DNA of 64,000 bases, taken from NCBI RefSeq assembly GCF_018127805.1, contig NZ_CP072334.1, positions 593,501 through 657,500 of the forward strand, given 5' to 3'. Positions 28,281 to 36,165 of this stretch are shown piece by piece. This stretch comes from Prevotella sp. oral taxon 475 (GTDB taxonomy: Bacteria > Bacteroidota > Bacteroidia > Bacteroidales > Bacteroidaceae). The stretch's first letter is position 1. The number at the start of each line of letters is the position of its first letter. The position numbers and the translations under genes are program-made. Below the pieces are notes generated by a model. It did no database searches. It was not told the origin of the DNA and saw only the letters and a list, made by a program, of their open reading frames with translations.

Positions 28281-29088
28281 AACGTGAGTTTGATGAATTA
28301 TAAGTGTCTATAAATTTGGTGATTAGCGAAATTTGTTGTAATTGTAAGGTGTTGATATATAGAATTACAAACAAAAATCGCTATGATCACCGAAGACAAA
28401 ATTACTGAAATATTTTGTATGGCAGACGACTTCTGCAAGTTTTTTGACGCTATGATAGCAAAATATACGCTAAAACCTACCGGGAAAAGAAAATATCATC
28501 GCAGTTCTACGATGTCAAAGGCCGAAGTCATGCTGATAATGATTCTTTTCCACGACTCCGGTTATCGCTGCTTTAAACATTTCTATCTTGAAAAAGTATG
28601 CAAGCATCTTCATCATCTGTTTTCCAATGTTGTTTCTTATAACCGTTTAGTAGAATTGGAAAGGGAGGTAGCCGTACCCTTAACCTTGTTTATCAAGAAG
28701 GTCCTCTTGGGCAAATGCACGGGTATAAGCTTTGTTGACAGTACACCATTGCGTGTCTGCAAAAACCAGAGAATACATATTCACAAAGTTTTCAAAGGCA
28801 TAGCCCAAAGAGGAAAATGCGCTATGGGTTGGTTCTTCGGTTTCAAATTGCATTTGATTTGCAATGAGAAAGGAGAGCTTCTCAACTTTATGATAACGCC
28901 GGGAGATGTTGATGACCGTAAGCCTTTGGAGCACAAAGCATTCATAGATTTTATATATGGTAAGCTGGTCGGTGACAAGGGGTACATCAGCAAGAACCTC
29001 TTTCAAAGGCTTTTCGTTGACGAAATACAACTTATTACCAAATTGAAAAGTAACATGAAAGGAGCTTTAATGAGTGTTTCAGACAGAC
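28281..29088 (+). mobile_element. IS982-family element, right end lost
   Basis: The element begins near the AACGTGAGTT end sequence at 28281 and carries an IS982 transposase that is cut near 29088. The right terminal repeat is not found; a different IS end remnant follows at 29106-29121. Confidence 0.65.
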
Positions 29089-29135
29089 TTTTTCACTATA
29101 AAAGACTTTTGCAAAGGTCTCAAGATATTTATTAG
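28383..29135 (+). pseudogene. IS982-family transposase, C-terminus truncated
   Basis: The frame of 250 residues has the IS982 marks: RKYHRSSTMSKAEVMLIMILFH, the first Asp in FVDSTPLRVCKN, the second in TPGDVDDRKP, and GDKGYISKNLF. The usual last part, with the RAIIETVNDELK glutamate and a tail of about 50 residues, is missing. After MSVSDRL the frame runs into unrelated sequence (FHYKRLLQRSQDIY). The third catalytic residue is therefore lost and the enzyme should be dead. Confidence 0.85.
29106..29121. repeat. IS end remnant
   Basis: CTTTTGCAAAGGTCTC resembles the IS5 end GTTTTGCAGAGGTCTC of copy 1 (14 of 16 bases). It lies just after the break in the IS982 transposase and is probably what is left of a related IS5-type element. 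Confidence 0.5.
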
Positions 29136-29165
29136 CAGCAAAAGTCTTTTTCCGCCAAAAACATG

Positions 29166-29358
29166 TATTTTTGCAGTACAAACTATGGCTAAAAGCCATC
29201 TTTTGTACTACATATTGAAATAACGAAGCGTTATGCTCGACTTGCAATCGGAAATATGAGAAACTACTGTTGTACGCAAGAAAAGTATGATGACTCGCGT
29301 TATAGCGTGAGCCGATTACAATTCCTCGTATTAAGGCAATTCTCACAGCCTCCGATTG
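29166..29358 (+). ncRNA. Candidate structured leader or small RNA
   Basis: TATTTTTG at 29166-29173 fits a promoter and also reads as GTATTTTTGC, the GTAnnTTTGC form used by some Bacteroides integrases. A long hairpin follows: AGTACAAA (29175-29182) and ATGGCT (29185-29190) pair with AGCCAT (29194-29199) and TTTGTACT (29202-29209). A distant pair, CAATCGGA plus TGAGAA (29245-29262) with TTCTCA plus TCCGATTG (29340-29358), encloses about 80 bases. No long coding frame lies here. It leads to the small membrane protein gene at 29435. Confidence 0.45.
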
Positions 29359-29434
29359 AAGAAATAGTATATCAGTGCCACGCTTCATAACGAATAAAAG
29401 GCTCTATAGGCTACTGAAGGGCATAAATAAGAAA

Positions 29435-29650
29435 ATGAGTCAATTATCAAAAATTTTAATTACGGTAGGTGTCGTGTTCCTTTTTATGGTTGTTTTTGGT
29501 GCTATTGCAGGTGCAGCAAGTGATGCCGGTCGAACACCTGGAATATTAGGTTTAATAGTCTTTGGAGCCTTGATTGGTGCATTAAGGGCTATTTGGAAAA
29601 AAAACAAGAATGATGATAAAAACGACAACAATTCGATCCTTCAGAAATAG
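29435..29650 (+). CDS. Small membrane protein, unknown
   Basis: The 71-residue product starts MSQLSKILITVGVVFLFMVV and has two hydrophobic segments (residues 7-28 and 37-55) joined by a Gly/Ala stretch, then a Lys/Asn/Asp tail (KKNKNDDKNDNN). I recognise no family. It lies 11 bases ahead of the J-domain gene, so the two are probably one unit. A longer frame from 29375 has no signal-like start. Confidence 0.6.
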   Translation: MSQLSKILITVGVVFLFMVVFGAIAGAASDAGRTPGILGLIVFGALIGALRAIWKKNKNDDKNDNNSILQK

Positions 29651-29661
29651 TTTTCGGCATT

Positions 29662-30150
29662 ATGTTCAAAGACTATTATCAGTTATTAGGTATCTTTCCT
29701 TCTGCAAGTAAGCAGGAGATAAAACAAGCTTATAGGAGAATGTCATTGAAGTGGCATCCTGATAAGAATGCTGGTATTGATGTTACTGAAATAATGCAGG
29801 ACATAAATGAAGCTTATGAGATATTGAGTAATGATATCAGCCGGACAAAGTATAACAAGGAATATGATTCTTTTGTTAAACAGTATGAAAGTCGTAAACC
29901 AAAGCAAAACGATTTAAATGAACAGTCGTGGAATTACGATTATGAAGTAAATGACGAAGATTTAAGGAATGACATCAACGAAGCAAGAAAACACGCAAAA
30001 GATTTAGTTGACGAGTTCTTCAAAAGCTTAAAAGAAACATCTAAAGTTGCAGCAAAGGGAGCTTGGGATGGTGCTTATGGATATATCTTGGGGGGTATAC
30101 TCGCTACTATTATATTTGCATTAATTAGAACATGTGAGAGTGTAAAGTAA
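29662..30150 (+). CDS. J-domain membrane protein, 3' end supplied by IS256
   Basis: The 162-residue product has a J domain at residues 1-65 with the HPD motif at 32-34 (KWHPDKNAG), an acidic and lysine-rich linker, and a C-terminal membrane segment (GYILGGILATIIFALIRT). J domains call Hsp70 (DnaK) to a site; here it would act at the membrane. The last codons lie inside the left inverted repeat of the IS256 element, which begins at 30140, so the natural C-terminus may have been lost. No target duplication remains to rebuild it. Confidence 0.75.
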   Translation: MFKDYYQLLGIFPSASKQEIKQAYRRMSLKWHPDKNAGIDVTEIMQDINEAYEILSNDISRTKYNKEYDSFVKQYESRKPKQNDLNEQSWNYDYEVNDEDLRNDINEARKHAKDLVDEFFKSLKETSKVAAKGAWDGAYGYILGGILATIIFALIRTCESVK

Positions 30151-31511
30151 ACAGTGTCATGCTACAATAAGATTAGTTTTACACAGTTTATTTATTATGG
30201 ACAACAAAGAAATTGATTACAAGCGAGCTGCAGAGTAGCTTCGTAATGGAGAACCGTTATTTGGTAAGGAAGGTGCTTTGGCACCAATGTTGGAGCGTAT
30301 TTTAAATGCTGCTCTTAAAGGTGAGATGGATGCTCATCTCACTTCTGAAGAGCGTTCACAAGGCAATCGCCGTAAGGGTAAAATGCCTAAGCAAGTACAA
30401 ACTTGTTATGGTGCGGTCACTGTTAAGACACCTCGTGACCGTGATGGTTCCTTTGAGCCTCAGACCGTCAAAAAACGTGAAACGATCCTTGCTGAAGGTA
30501 TGGCGGATCAGATTATAAACATGTATGCTTTTGGTACAAGTACTCGCGATATCAGCAAGTATTTTGAGCGTGAGTTTGATACCAAACTATCTGCAGAAAC
30601 CATCAGTTCTATCACAGACAGAGTACTGCCTGAAATCAAGTCATGGCGTTCACGAATGCTTGATCCTGTATATGCAATATGCTGGCTGGATGCCATCCAT
30701 TATAAGGTGAAGGACGAAACCAGACGTGCGGTCTCACGTGCCATTTACAACGTCTTAGGCATCAACAAGGAAGGCCACAAGGAACTTCTTGGTATGTATG
30801 TCTCCAAGAGTGAAGGCGCTAACTTCTGGTTAGAGGTTCTAAGCGACCTCCAAAACAGAGGTGTCCGGGATATACTGGTATGCTGCATTGATGGTCTGAA
30901 AGGCTTCCCTGATGCTATACAGAGCGTATTCCCCAATACAAGTGTCCAACTCTGTATTGTCCATCAAATACGCAACTCTATCAAACACGTTGGCAGTAAG
31001 CATCAAAAGGAGTTCCTTGGTGACCTTAAGACAGTATATGGTGCCGTCAGCAAAGAGACTGCGGAAACGCAGTTAGACGCACTCGCAGGTAAGTGGGGAG
31101 AAATGTATCCCATCGTCATAAAATCATGGCGTGACAACTGGGAGCGCCTCACGGAATACTTCCTGTATACGCCTGCGATACGTAAGCTGATATACACCAC
31201 CAACACGGTTGAAGGCTACCACAGGCAAGTACGTAAGGTAACAAAGAACAAAGGAGTTTTCCCGTCCGATACTTCTCTCGAAAAACTTGTGTATCTGGCA
31301 TACCGGAACATACGTGAGAAGTGGACTATGCCACTTGCCAACTGGGCCCAGATATCACAACAATTAGCAATAAAATTTGGAGAACGTTTTGAGATTATGT
31401 AACTTTGCCCGCAAAGAAAGGCTCCTCATCTGACTGGCACGATTAAAAATCGTGTCATCCAAATGAGGTAAAATATAAAGGATTAGAGCCTTGACACAGT
31501 TGAAATTACAC
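30140..31511 (+). mobile_element. IS256-family insertion sequence
   Basis: The left end at 30140 (GTGTAAAGTAAACAGTGTCA) and the complement of the right end at 31511 (GTGTAATTTCAACTGTGTCA) match at 15 of 20 bases. Between them is one IS256 transposase. The 8 bases outside each end, ATGTGAGA and GACCTTCT, are not a duplication, so the flanks were rearranged after insertion. The right end touches a 58-bp IS5 end fragment. Confidence 0.8.
30197..31402 (+). pseudogene. IS256-family transposase with an early amber codon
   Basis: From the ATG at 30197 the frame reads MDNKEIDYKRAAE, then TAG at 30236-30238 where Gln is expected, then LRNGEPLFGKEGALAPML and on to the end. After the stop it is open for 374 residues from the TTG at 30278, with the IS256 mutator-type domain (CWLDAIHYKVKDE with one Asp, CCIDGLKGFPDAI with another, and NTVEGYHRQVRK with the glutamate). 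Loss of the first 27 residues may or may not stop activity, since the DNA-binding part starts later. Confidence 0.8.
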
Positions 31512-31514
31512 GAC

Positions 31515-31572
31515 CTTCTTCTAAGAGTATATAGGTGAAAATTGAGAGGGTCGTAGGTTTTGCAGAGGTCTC
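31515..31572. repeat. IS5 end fragment
   Basis: This 58-bp stretch matches the outer end of IS5 copy 1 in reverse orientation, including the shared CTTCTAAGAGTATATAGG and the terminal GTTTTGCAGAGGTCTC. It lies between the IS256 right end and the DUF389 gene. Confidence 0.8.
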
Positions 31573-31589
31573 GTTAATGTAAGATATGA

Positions 31590-32939
31590 TTATGGAGTTA
31601 TTATCAATCTGAGACTATCTGCTTTACAACGTTCCTTAAGCCAGAGTTGTAGTCTTTGTCTGTTTGAACTATTCAATCTTAACTTACTGTTTATAATTAC
31701 AACTATATATCTTTTGTGATTGGCTGAATCTGTCTCAAATTCCTTGATATTTGAGATGCTGATTTGACTAACAGAAGGAAAAAGTTGTTTCATCTCACCG
31801 GAAACTTCAGAACTTAAAGACTCGTAACGTGTATAGGTTTCCAATTGTTTTTCCAACTCATGAATTTGTTGTGATTGTTCTATTATTTTTTTGTCATTAG
31901 CTTCCCTTGACATTGTGACTGTCGAAAGTTCTTTATTCATGAGTAATAGGCTGTCGGATTGGTCTCCCTGAATAATATTGAGCTTGTAGTCGGCCAACTG
32001 ATACTTGGATAGCTTCTTGCTTGCTTTCTTGATGGTATCATGCGAAATTATTTTCCCCAAAGCAACTATATTGAGCATTTTGTCATGCTCATTGATATTC
32101 TGTGATAAAATATGTGTACCTTTAAACGTCAGTTCTTCCCTTACAAAGCTCCTTAGATTATTTTTAGTAATGCTCTGTTTAATGATAAGCATGGTCATAT
32201 ATGCAGCAGGGAGCATGGTCAATACCACGACAGCCATAATAAATCTTTTAACCTTGACTATCTTTTCGGCATCAATGATGGTGGTCTGCCTGAATTTGAT
32301 CATTCTGGTTCCAACGAAAGTTGCCAGACAAATAAAAACGGTATTGATAAAGAATAGATAGAAAGCCCCTAAGAAATAGGATAAATTTCCAACTGCAATT
32401 CCATATCCAGCTGTACACAGTGGTGGCATGAGTGCTGTGGCAATTGCTACGCCCGGAATAACATTACCTTTGCCTTTTGTAGCCAATGCTATGAATCCGG
32501 CAGCTCCACCTAAAAGAGCAATCAGCACATCATAGAGCGATGGAGAAGTTCGTGCCAATAATTCTGATTGTGCTTCGTTCAAAGGTGTAATTAAAAAATA
32601 AATGGTGGCTGTGAGCACACTGATAACCGTAGCTATCAGATAATTGATTGCCGAACGTTTCAACAATCCAATATCATAAATACCAACAGCCAATCCAATA
32701 CCGATGATAGGTCCCATTAAGGGGGAAATCAGCATGGCACCAATGATAACTGCCGTAGAATTGACATTTAATCCCAAAGAAGCAATGAAGATAGCAAAAA
32801 TCAATATCCATAGCTGTGCTCCATGGAAACTAATGGAACTTTCTACATTCTCAATCGTAGTCTGTTCATCTTCCTTGTCAGCATTGATATTGAAGTATTT
32901 TTTTAGTAATTTGAAGAATGATAATTCTTGGTGTTTCAT
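31590..32939 (-). CDS. DUF389 family membrane protein
   Basis: The 449-residue protein has the DUF389 hydrophobic domain at about residues 40-220, with several membrane segments and the conserved AMLISPLMGPIIGIGLA and GVAIATALMPPLCTAGYG motifs. The C-terminal half is soluble, with a coiled-coil stretch (QQIHELEKQLETY) and a small alpha/beta end domain. No function is established for the family. The gene is AT-rich and lies between IS5 remnants, so it was probably acquired with the mobile block. No partner gene is next to it. Confidence 0.88.
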   Translation of the reverse strand: MKHQELSFFKLLKKYFNINADKEDEQTTIENVESSISFHGAQLWILIFAIFIASLGLNVNSTAVIIGAMLISPLMGPIIGIGLAVGIYDIGLLKRSAINYLIATVISVLTATIYFLITPLNEAQSELLARTSPSLYDVLIALLGGAAGFIALATKGKGNVIPGVAIATALMPPLCTAGYGIAVGNLSYFLGAFYLFFINTVFICLATFVGTRMIKFRQTTIIDAEKIVKVKRFIMAVVVLTMLPAAYMTMLIIKQSITKNNLRSFVREELTFKGTHILSQNINEHDKMLNIVALGKIISHDTIKKASKKLSKYQLADYKLNIIQGDQSDSLLLMNKELSTVTMSREANDKKIIEQSQQIHELEKQLETYTRYESLSSEVSGEMKQLFPSVSQISISNIKEFETDSANHKRYIVVIINSKLRLNSSNRQRLQLWLKERCKADSLRLIITP

Positions 32940-33102
32940 AAGAATAACTTTTTTAGAGTCGCTTGCAAAGATATAAAAAAGTTATAAAAGAGAGAAATAC
33001 TTGCTTGTATGTTGTCAAACAAAAGTGCACAACTGCAAATGTAGTTATTTACTCTGAAATTTCATTTTTTTATTGGTTGACTCTTTAATTGAGAATAAAA
33101 AA

Positions 33103-33505
33103 ACCTCAAACGTATGAAACTTAAAAGTCGCATCATGCATAAGGGAACAAGAGGACATGAAATTACTGAAAGGCAGCAACGTATCAACATTACTATGAGT
33201 AAGACACGCTACAAAGTAGAACGCACCTTTGGTTCTATGCATAGATGGTTTGGTGCTGGAATAGCAAGATACGTTGGACTTTCAAAAACACATGCGCAGC
33301 ATATTATGGAATCCATTGCCTACAACTTATACCGAACACCAGGGATTATTGTGTCAAATTCTATCAGATAATATGAAAATACACCGATAAAAGATTATTA
33401 TTTACTCAAAAAGTAACCTCCAGCGGCATCTTTTGATCAAAAATATTCATTCTTCTAAGAGTATATGGGTGAAATTTGAGGGGTAGTAGGTTTTGCAGAG
33501 GTCTC
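33103..33505 (+). mobile_element. IS5 fragment, copy 3, with the transposase C-terminus
   Basis: The stretch matches the last part of IS5 copy 1 in reverse orientation and ends in the same GTTTTGCAGAGGTCTC. The 5' part of the element is gone; weak similarity begins near 33076. Point differences from copy 1 are visible near the end, so it is an older or separate insertion. Confidence 0.85.
33114..33371 (+). pseudogene. IS5 transposase, C-terminal fragment
   Basis: The 85-residue frame starts MKLKSRIMHKGTRGHEITE and is the same in sequence as the last 85 residues of the transposase at 25372-26427. It keeps the RYKVERTFGSMHRWF segment but lacks the aspartates, so it cannot be active. Confidence 0.85.
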
Positions 33506-33588
33506 GAAAGGGAAATGTTTTTAAGAAGATCCGTTGATCGTGGAGTTGTTTGTTATCTCAATTGACTGTATTTATGGAGAAATTGTTT

Positions 33589-33596
33589 ATCTTTGC
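33589..33596 (+). promoter_or_regulatory. TATCTTTG promoter element of the GHKL/DUF4325 pair
   Basis: TATCTTTG lies 17 bases before the ATG at 33614 and about 85 bases after the IS5 end. The best TTG upstream is 23 bases away, longer than usual. Confidence 0.5.
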
Positions 33597-33613
33597 CGAA
33601 AGATGATTTGAGA

Positions 33614-34504
33614 ATGACCCATATCTCTATTCCAAATGTAACGCGGGACGATAGAATAGGAAGTGCTTTTAACGAACTGTTCCACATCATTCATCAGACT
33701 GAATCCGGTTCTGACACTATCGAATGGAGTTTTGAATGCGCGATGTTTCTACATCCCTTCTTTCTTGCACCGCTTGCTATTTATAAAGATAATTGTGGAA
33801 AGAACATCTCTTGTAAGGAGCTTCGTGATAACATCGACAAATATTTCAACGCCATCTGTTTTAGAGAGGTTTATGATGCTACGGAATTGCAGAACTCGGA
33901 AACGCTCAGTTCTTATCTCACCAAAAGCTACATTCCCATATCGCGCTTCTCAATCAGAGGTAGGCAGGTAGATAAAGTACAAGAGATTCTACAACGGGTC
34001 ATAGAGGCTCAGTCGCAGGTTTCAAAGAAGATGAAAACGCCGATTTCTTATCTACTCAGTGAGTTGGTAGGCAATATTGGCGAACATTCGAGTAGCGAAT
34101 GTGGATATATTTTCTGCCAGAGGGTGAGAAAAGAACTCTACTTTATCATAGCCGACAGTGGTAAAACCATTTATGGTAGCTATGTCGACACACAGAAATA
34201 TCTCGATATGATTGGAATAGACGAAGCCGTGGCAATGAAAATTGCTAATGAGGGATTCTCGACAAAAGACCGTCCCGAAGCTGAAAATCGAGGCTATGGA
34301 ATATCCAAATCGAGAGAAATGGTTGTGAACGGATTGGGCGGAGCCTTTTTTATGCTTTCTGGAACGGCTTTCTATCGACATGATGCCGGTGGAGTGAACA
34401 TTGTGAACATCCCGGAGGATTTCAGATGGAACGGAACCATCATTTTGATCAGGCTGCCTCTTGATGCTCCAGAGGAATTTAATTTTTATAGTTATGTAGA
34501 GTAG
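33614..34504 (+). CDS. GHKL-type ATPase, anti-sigma or switch-like
   Basis: The 296-residue protein has a C-terminal HATPase_c domain: N box with Glu150 and Asn154 (LLSELVGNIGEHS), DSG at 181-183 and the glycine box NRGYGISKSR at about 225-234. There is no histidine for phosphotransfer and no membrane segment. The first 130 residues are an alpha/beta domain I do not recognise. The next gene encodes a STAS-like DUF4325 protein. This pairing resembles partner-switching modules in which a kinase binds or phosphorylates a STAS protein. I chose the ATG at 33614 since the earlier TTG falls inside the promoter element. Confidence 0.78.
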   Translation: MTHISIPNVTRDDRIGSAFNELFHIIHQTESGSDTIEWSFECAMFLHPFFLAPLAIYKDNCGKNISCKELRDNIDKYFNAICFREVYDATELQNSETLSSYLTKSYIPISRFSIRGRQVDKVQEILQRVIEAQSQVSKKMKTPISYLLSELVGNIGEHSSSECGYIFCQRVRKELYFIIADSGKTIYGSYVDTQKYLDMIGIDEAVAMKIANEGFSTKDRPEAENRGYGISKSREMVVNGLGGAFFMLSGTAFYRHDAGGVNIVNIPEDFRWNGTIILIRLPLDAPEEFNFYSYVE

Positions 34505-34599
34505 GGAAAAGAGTGCTTCTGCTGATTCGAATAAATAAAAACAGGCTGGTTTAGAACCTTGTCATGCGCGGTGCACACTTTTCGAGAAGTAAGGAAATT

Positions 34600-34932
34600 A
34601 TGGAAAGAATAAAGGTAAAAGACGTAATAGGTAAGGAGGTGCGTTCTCGCATTCCTATTGTTGTTCTTAAGGCAATGCTAAAACCGAACGTTAGGTGTGT
34701 CATCGACATGGCGGGCGTTACATTCATCTCCCGTTCGTTTGCCGACGAACTATACAACTTGCAACAAGATTACAGGCTCATTACCTTTGAAAATCAGGCA
34801 GGCGGGGTAATGAAGATGATGCAGGTTGTGTGGAGTGGGCGAAGTAAAAAGCGAGTAAGATCGACAGAAATAGCCACAACGGAAAGTTTTGCATCAATAG
34901 AGGATTTCTCCAAGTTCCTTCTAACCATATAG
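34600..34932 (+). CDS. STAS-like DUF4325 protein
   Basis: The 110-residue product has the DUF4325 signature VIDMAGVTFISRSFADELYNL, with Ser44 and Ser46 at the place where STAS domains carry the switch serine. DUF4325 proteins are small and often lie beside GHKL ATPases. It probably binds the upstream ATPase; the output is unknown. I chose the ATG at 34600 (MERIKVKDVIG); a longer frame from 34564 lacks support. The stretch 34933-35111 holds no gene I can support. Confidence 0.78.
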   Translation: MERIKVKDVIGKEVRSRIPIVVLKAMLKPNVRCVIDMAGVTFISRSFADELYNLQQDYRLITFENQAGGVMKMMQVVWSGRSKKRVRSTEIATTESFASIEDFSKFLLTI

Positions 34933-35111
34933 CGGTAGAGCATGATGTTACAGTTAGTAAAAGGGGCTGTTACTTATCGTTGGTTGATAGAAGACAGGTG
35001 ATTGTGATGGGAATGCCTGGCTATTTGCAGCTTATTGCTTAGTTTTATCGCCGTCTTGTAGGCAACAGAACTGGAGAATATATATCATGTGTAGCGTGCA
35101 TATATACATAC

Positions 35112-35164
35112 CAGTTTGTCAACTCGCCAGTTTGTTAACTCGTCCACTAAATATTGTACCTTTG
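35112..35164 (+). promoter_or_regulatory. Short repeats and TACCTTTG promoter of the EamA gene
   Basis: CCAGTTTGTCAACTCG and CCAGTTTGTTAACTCG lie in direct repeat at 35111-35142. The second contains the TTG (35132-35134) that could serve as -33 element, 22 bases before TACCTTTG at 35157-35164. The ATG at 35169 follows after only 4 bases, so the transcript is probably leaderless. Confidence 0.6.
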
Positions 35165-35168
35165 CACC

Positions 35169-36053
35169 ATGACAACCACTTGGAAAGGATTTATCAATGC
35201 CAGCGTGTCGGCCATTTCGTTTGGACTGATACCGTTATTCACCGTGCCCGTGCTGGCCTCGGGCATGCCCGCTACGTCGGTGCTGGTCTATCGTTATGCC
35301 GCGGGATGTGCGGTGATGTTAGTATTGTTGATGGCGGGGCGCACGCGAATGTCGTTGCGTTTCGGCGATTCGTTGCGCATCCTGCTCCTGTCGCTGCTTT
35401 ACGCCGTGTCGTCGGTGGTCCTCATCGAGTCGTACAACCATCTGGCCAGCGGCATCGCCACGACGTTGCTCTTTTCTTATCCGGTGTGGACGCTGCTGCT
35501 TTCAGTGGTGTTTCTGCACGAACGCCTCTCGGCGATGACGACTCTGGCCATTGTTGTGGCTGTGGCGGGTGTGAGCTGCCTGTCGGGCGCGTTCGATGGA
35601 GGCAGACTCCAATCGCTCACGGGTGCGCTCTTAGCCACGGCCTCGGGTCTGTGTTACGCCGTGTATATGGTGGCCTTCCCCAGGATGCGCATCCGGCGGA
35701 TGCCTTCGCTGAAGGTGACGTTCTACATCTTTTTCTTCACGATGATGTTGATGATGCTCTATGCGCTGTTCGTAGAGGGACGGATTCGGCCGGTGGGATC
35801 GATGCCAAATCTGGTGAATCTGGTTCTGCTCGGGCTCCTGCCCACGGCTCTGAGCAACGTGACGCTCATCTTCTCGTTGAAACAAATCAGCAGTACGACT
35901 GCCGCCATCCTCGGCGCGTTTGAACCGATGACCGCCATGGGCGTAGGTATCCTCGTTTTTGGCGAGCCCTTTACGCTGCCCGTGGTCCTGGGTTTTGCGC
36001 TGATATTAGTCTCGGTACTCATCCTGGTGCTCTGCAAGAAAGGCGTGAAATGA
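35169..36053 (+). CDS. EamA/DMT family inner-membrane transporter
   Basis: The 294-residue protein has ten hydrophobic segments in two EamA repeats (about residues 5-140 and 150-290), with typical stretches such as YNHLASGIATTLLFSYPVW and QISSTTAAILGAFEPMTAM. Such transporters export metabolites or import small solutes; the substrate is unknown. The ATG at 35169 is close to the promoter; the frame before it holds only a few more codons. It returns to the GC-rich base use of the backbone. Confidence 0.9.
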   Translation: MTTTWKGFINASVSAISFGLIPLFTVPVLASGMPATSVLVYRYAAGCAVMLVLLMAGRTRMSLRFGDSLRILLLSLLYAVSSVVLIESYNHLASGIATTLLFSYPVWTLLLSVVFLHERLSAMTTLAIVVAVAGVSCLSGAFDGGRLQSLTGALLATASGLCYAVYMVAFPRMRIRRMPSLKVTFYIFFFTMMLMMLYALFVEGRIRPVGSMPNLVNLVLLGLLPTALSNVTLIFSLKQISSTTAAILGAFEPMTAMGVGILVFGEPFTLPVVLGFALILVSVLILVLCKKGVK

Positions 36054-36131
36054 TGTTCCACCAGGCTTGCTACAAAGGGGCGAGGGGAGAAATTCCCCAA
36101 GGAATCGCCGCAGAGTGTGGGCAGAATTGAG

Positions 36132-36139
36132 TAACTTTG
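36132..36139 (+). promoter_or_regulatory. TAACTTTG promoter element of purL
   Basis: TAACTTTG followed by C lies 26 bases before the purL ATG at 36166. I see no TTG at the 20-base distance. Confidence 0.5.
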
Positions 36140-36165
36140 CAACATCACATAAAAATAGCACGACG

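Noticed and set aside
29166..29358. Retron-type RNA
   Set aside because: Paired arms are present, but no reverse transcriptase gene is near; a structured leader or element end fits as well.
25372..31402. Stop codon recoding to explain the in-frame TAG and TGA
   Set aside because: All the other genes use TAA, TAG and TGA as normal stops, and the broken frames are transposases, where decay is common.
33593..33613. TTG start for the GHKL ATPase
   Set aside because: The TTG is part of the TATCTTTG promoter element; the ATG at 33614 is the more likely start.
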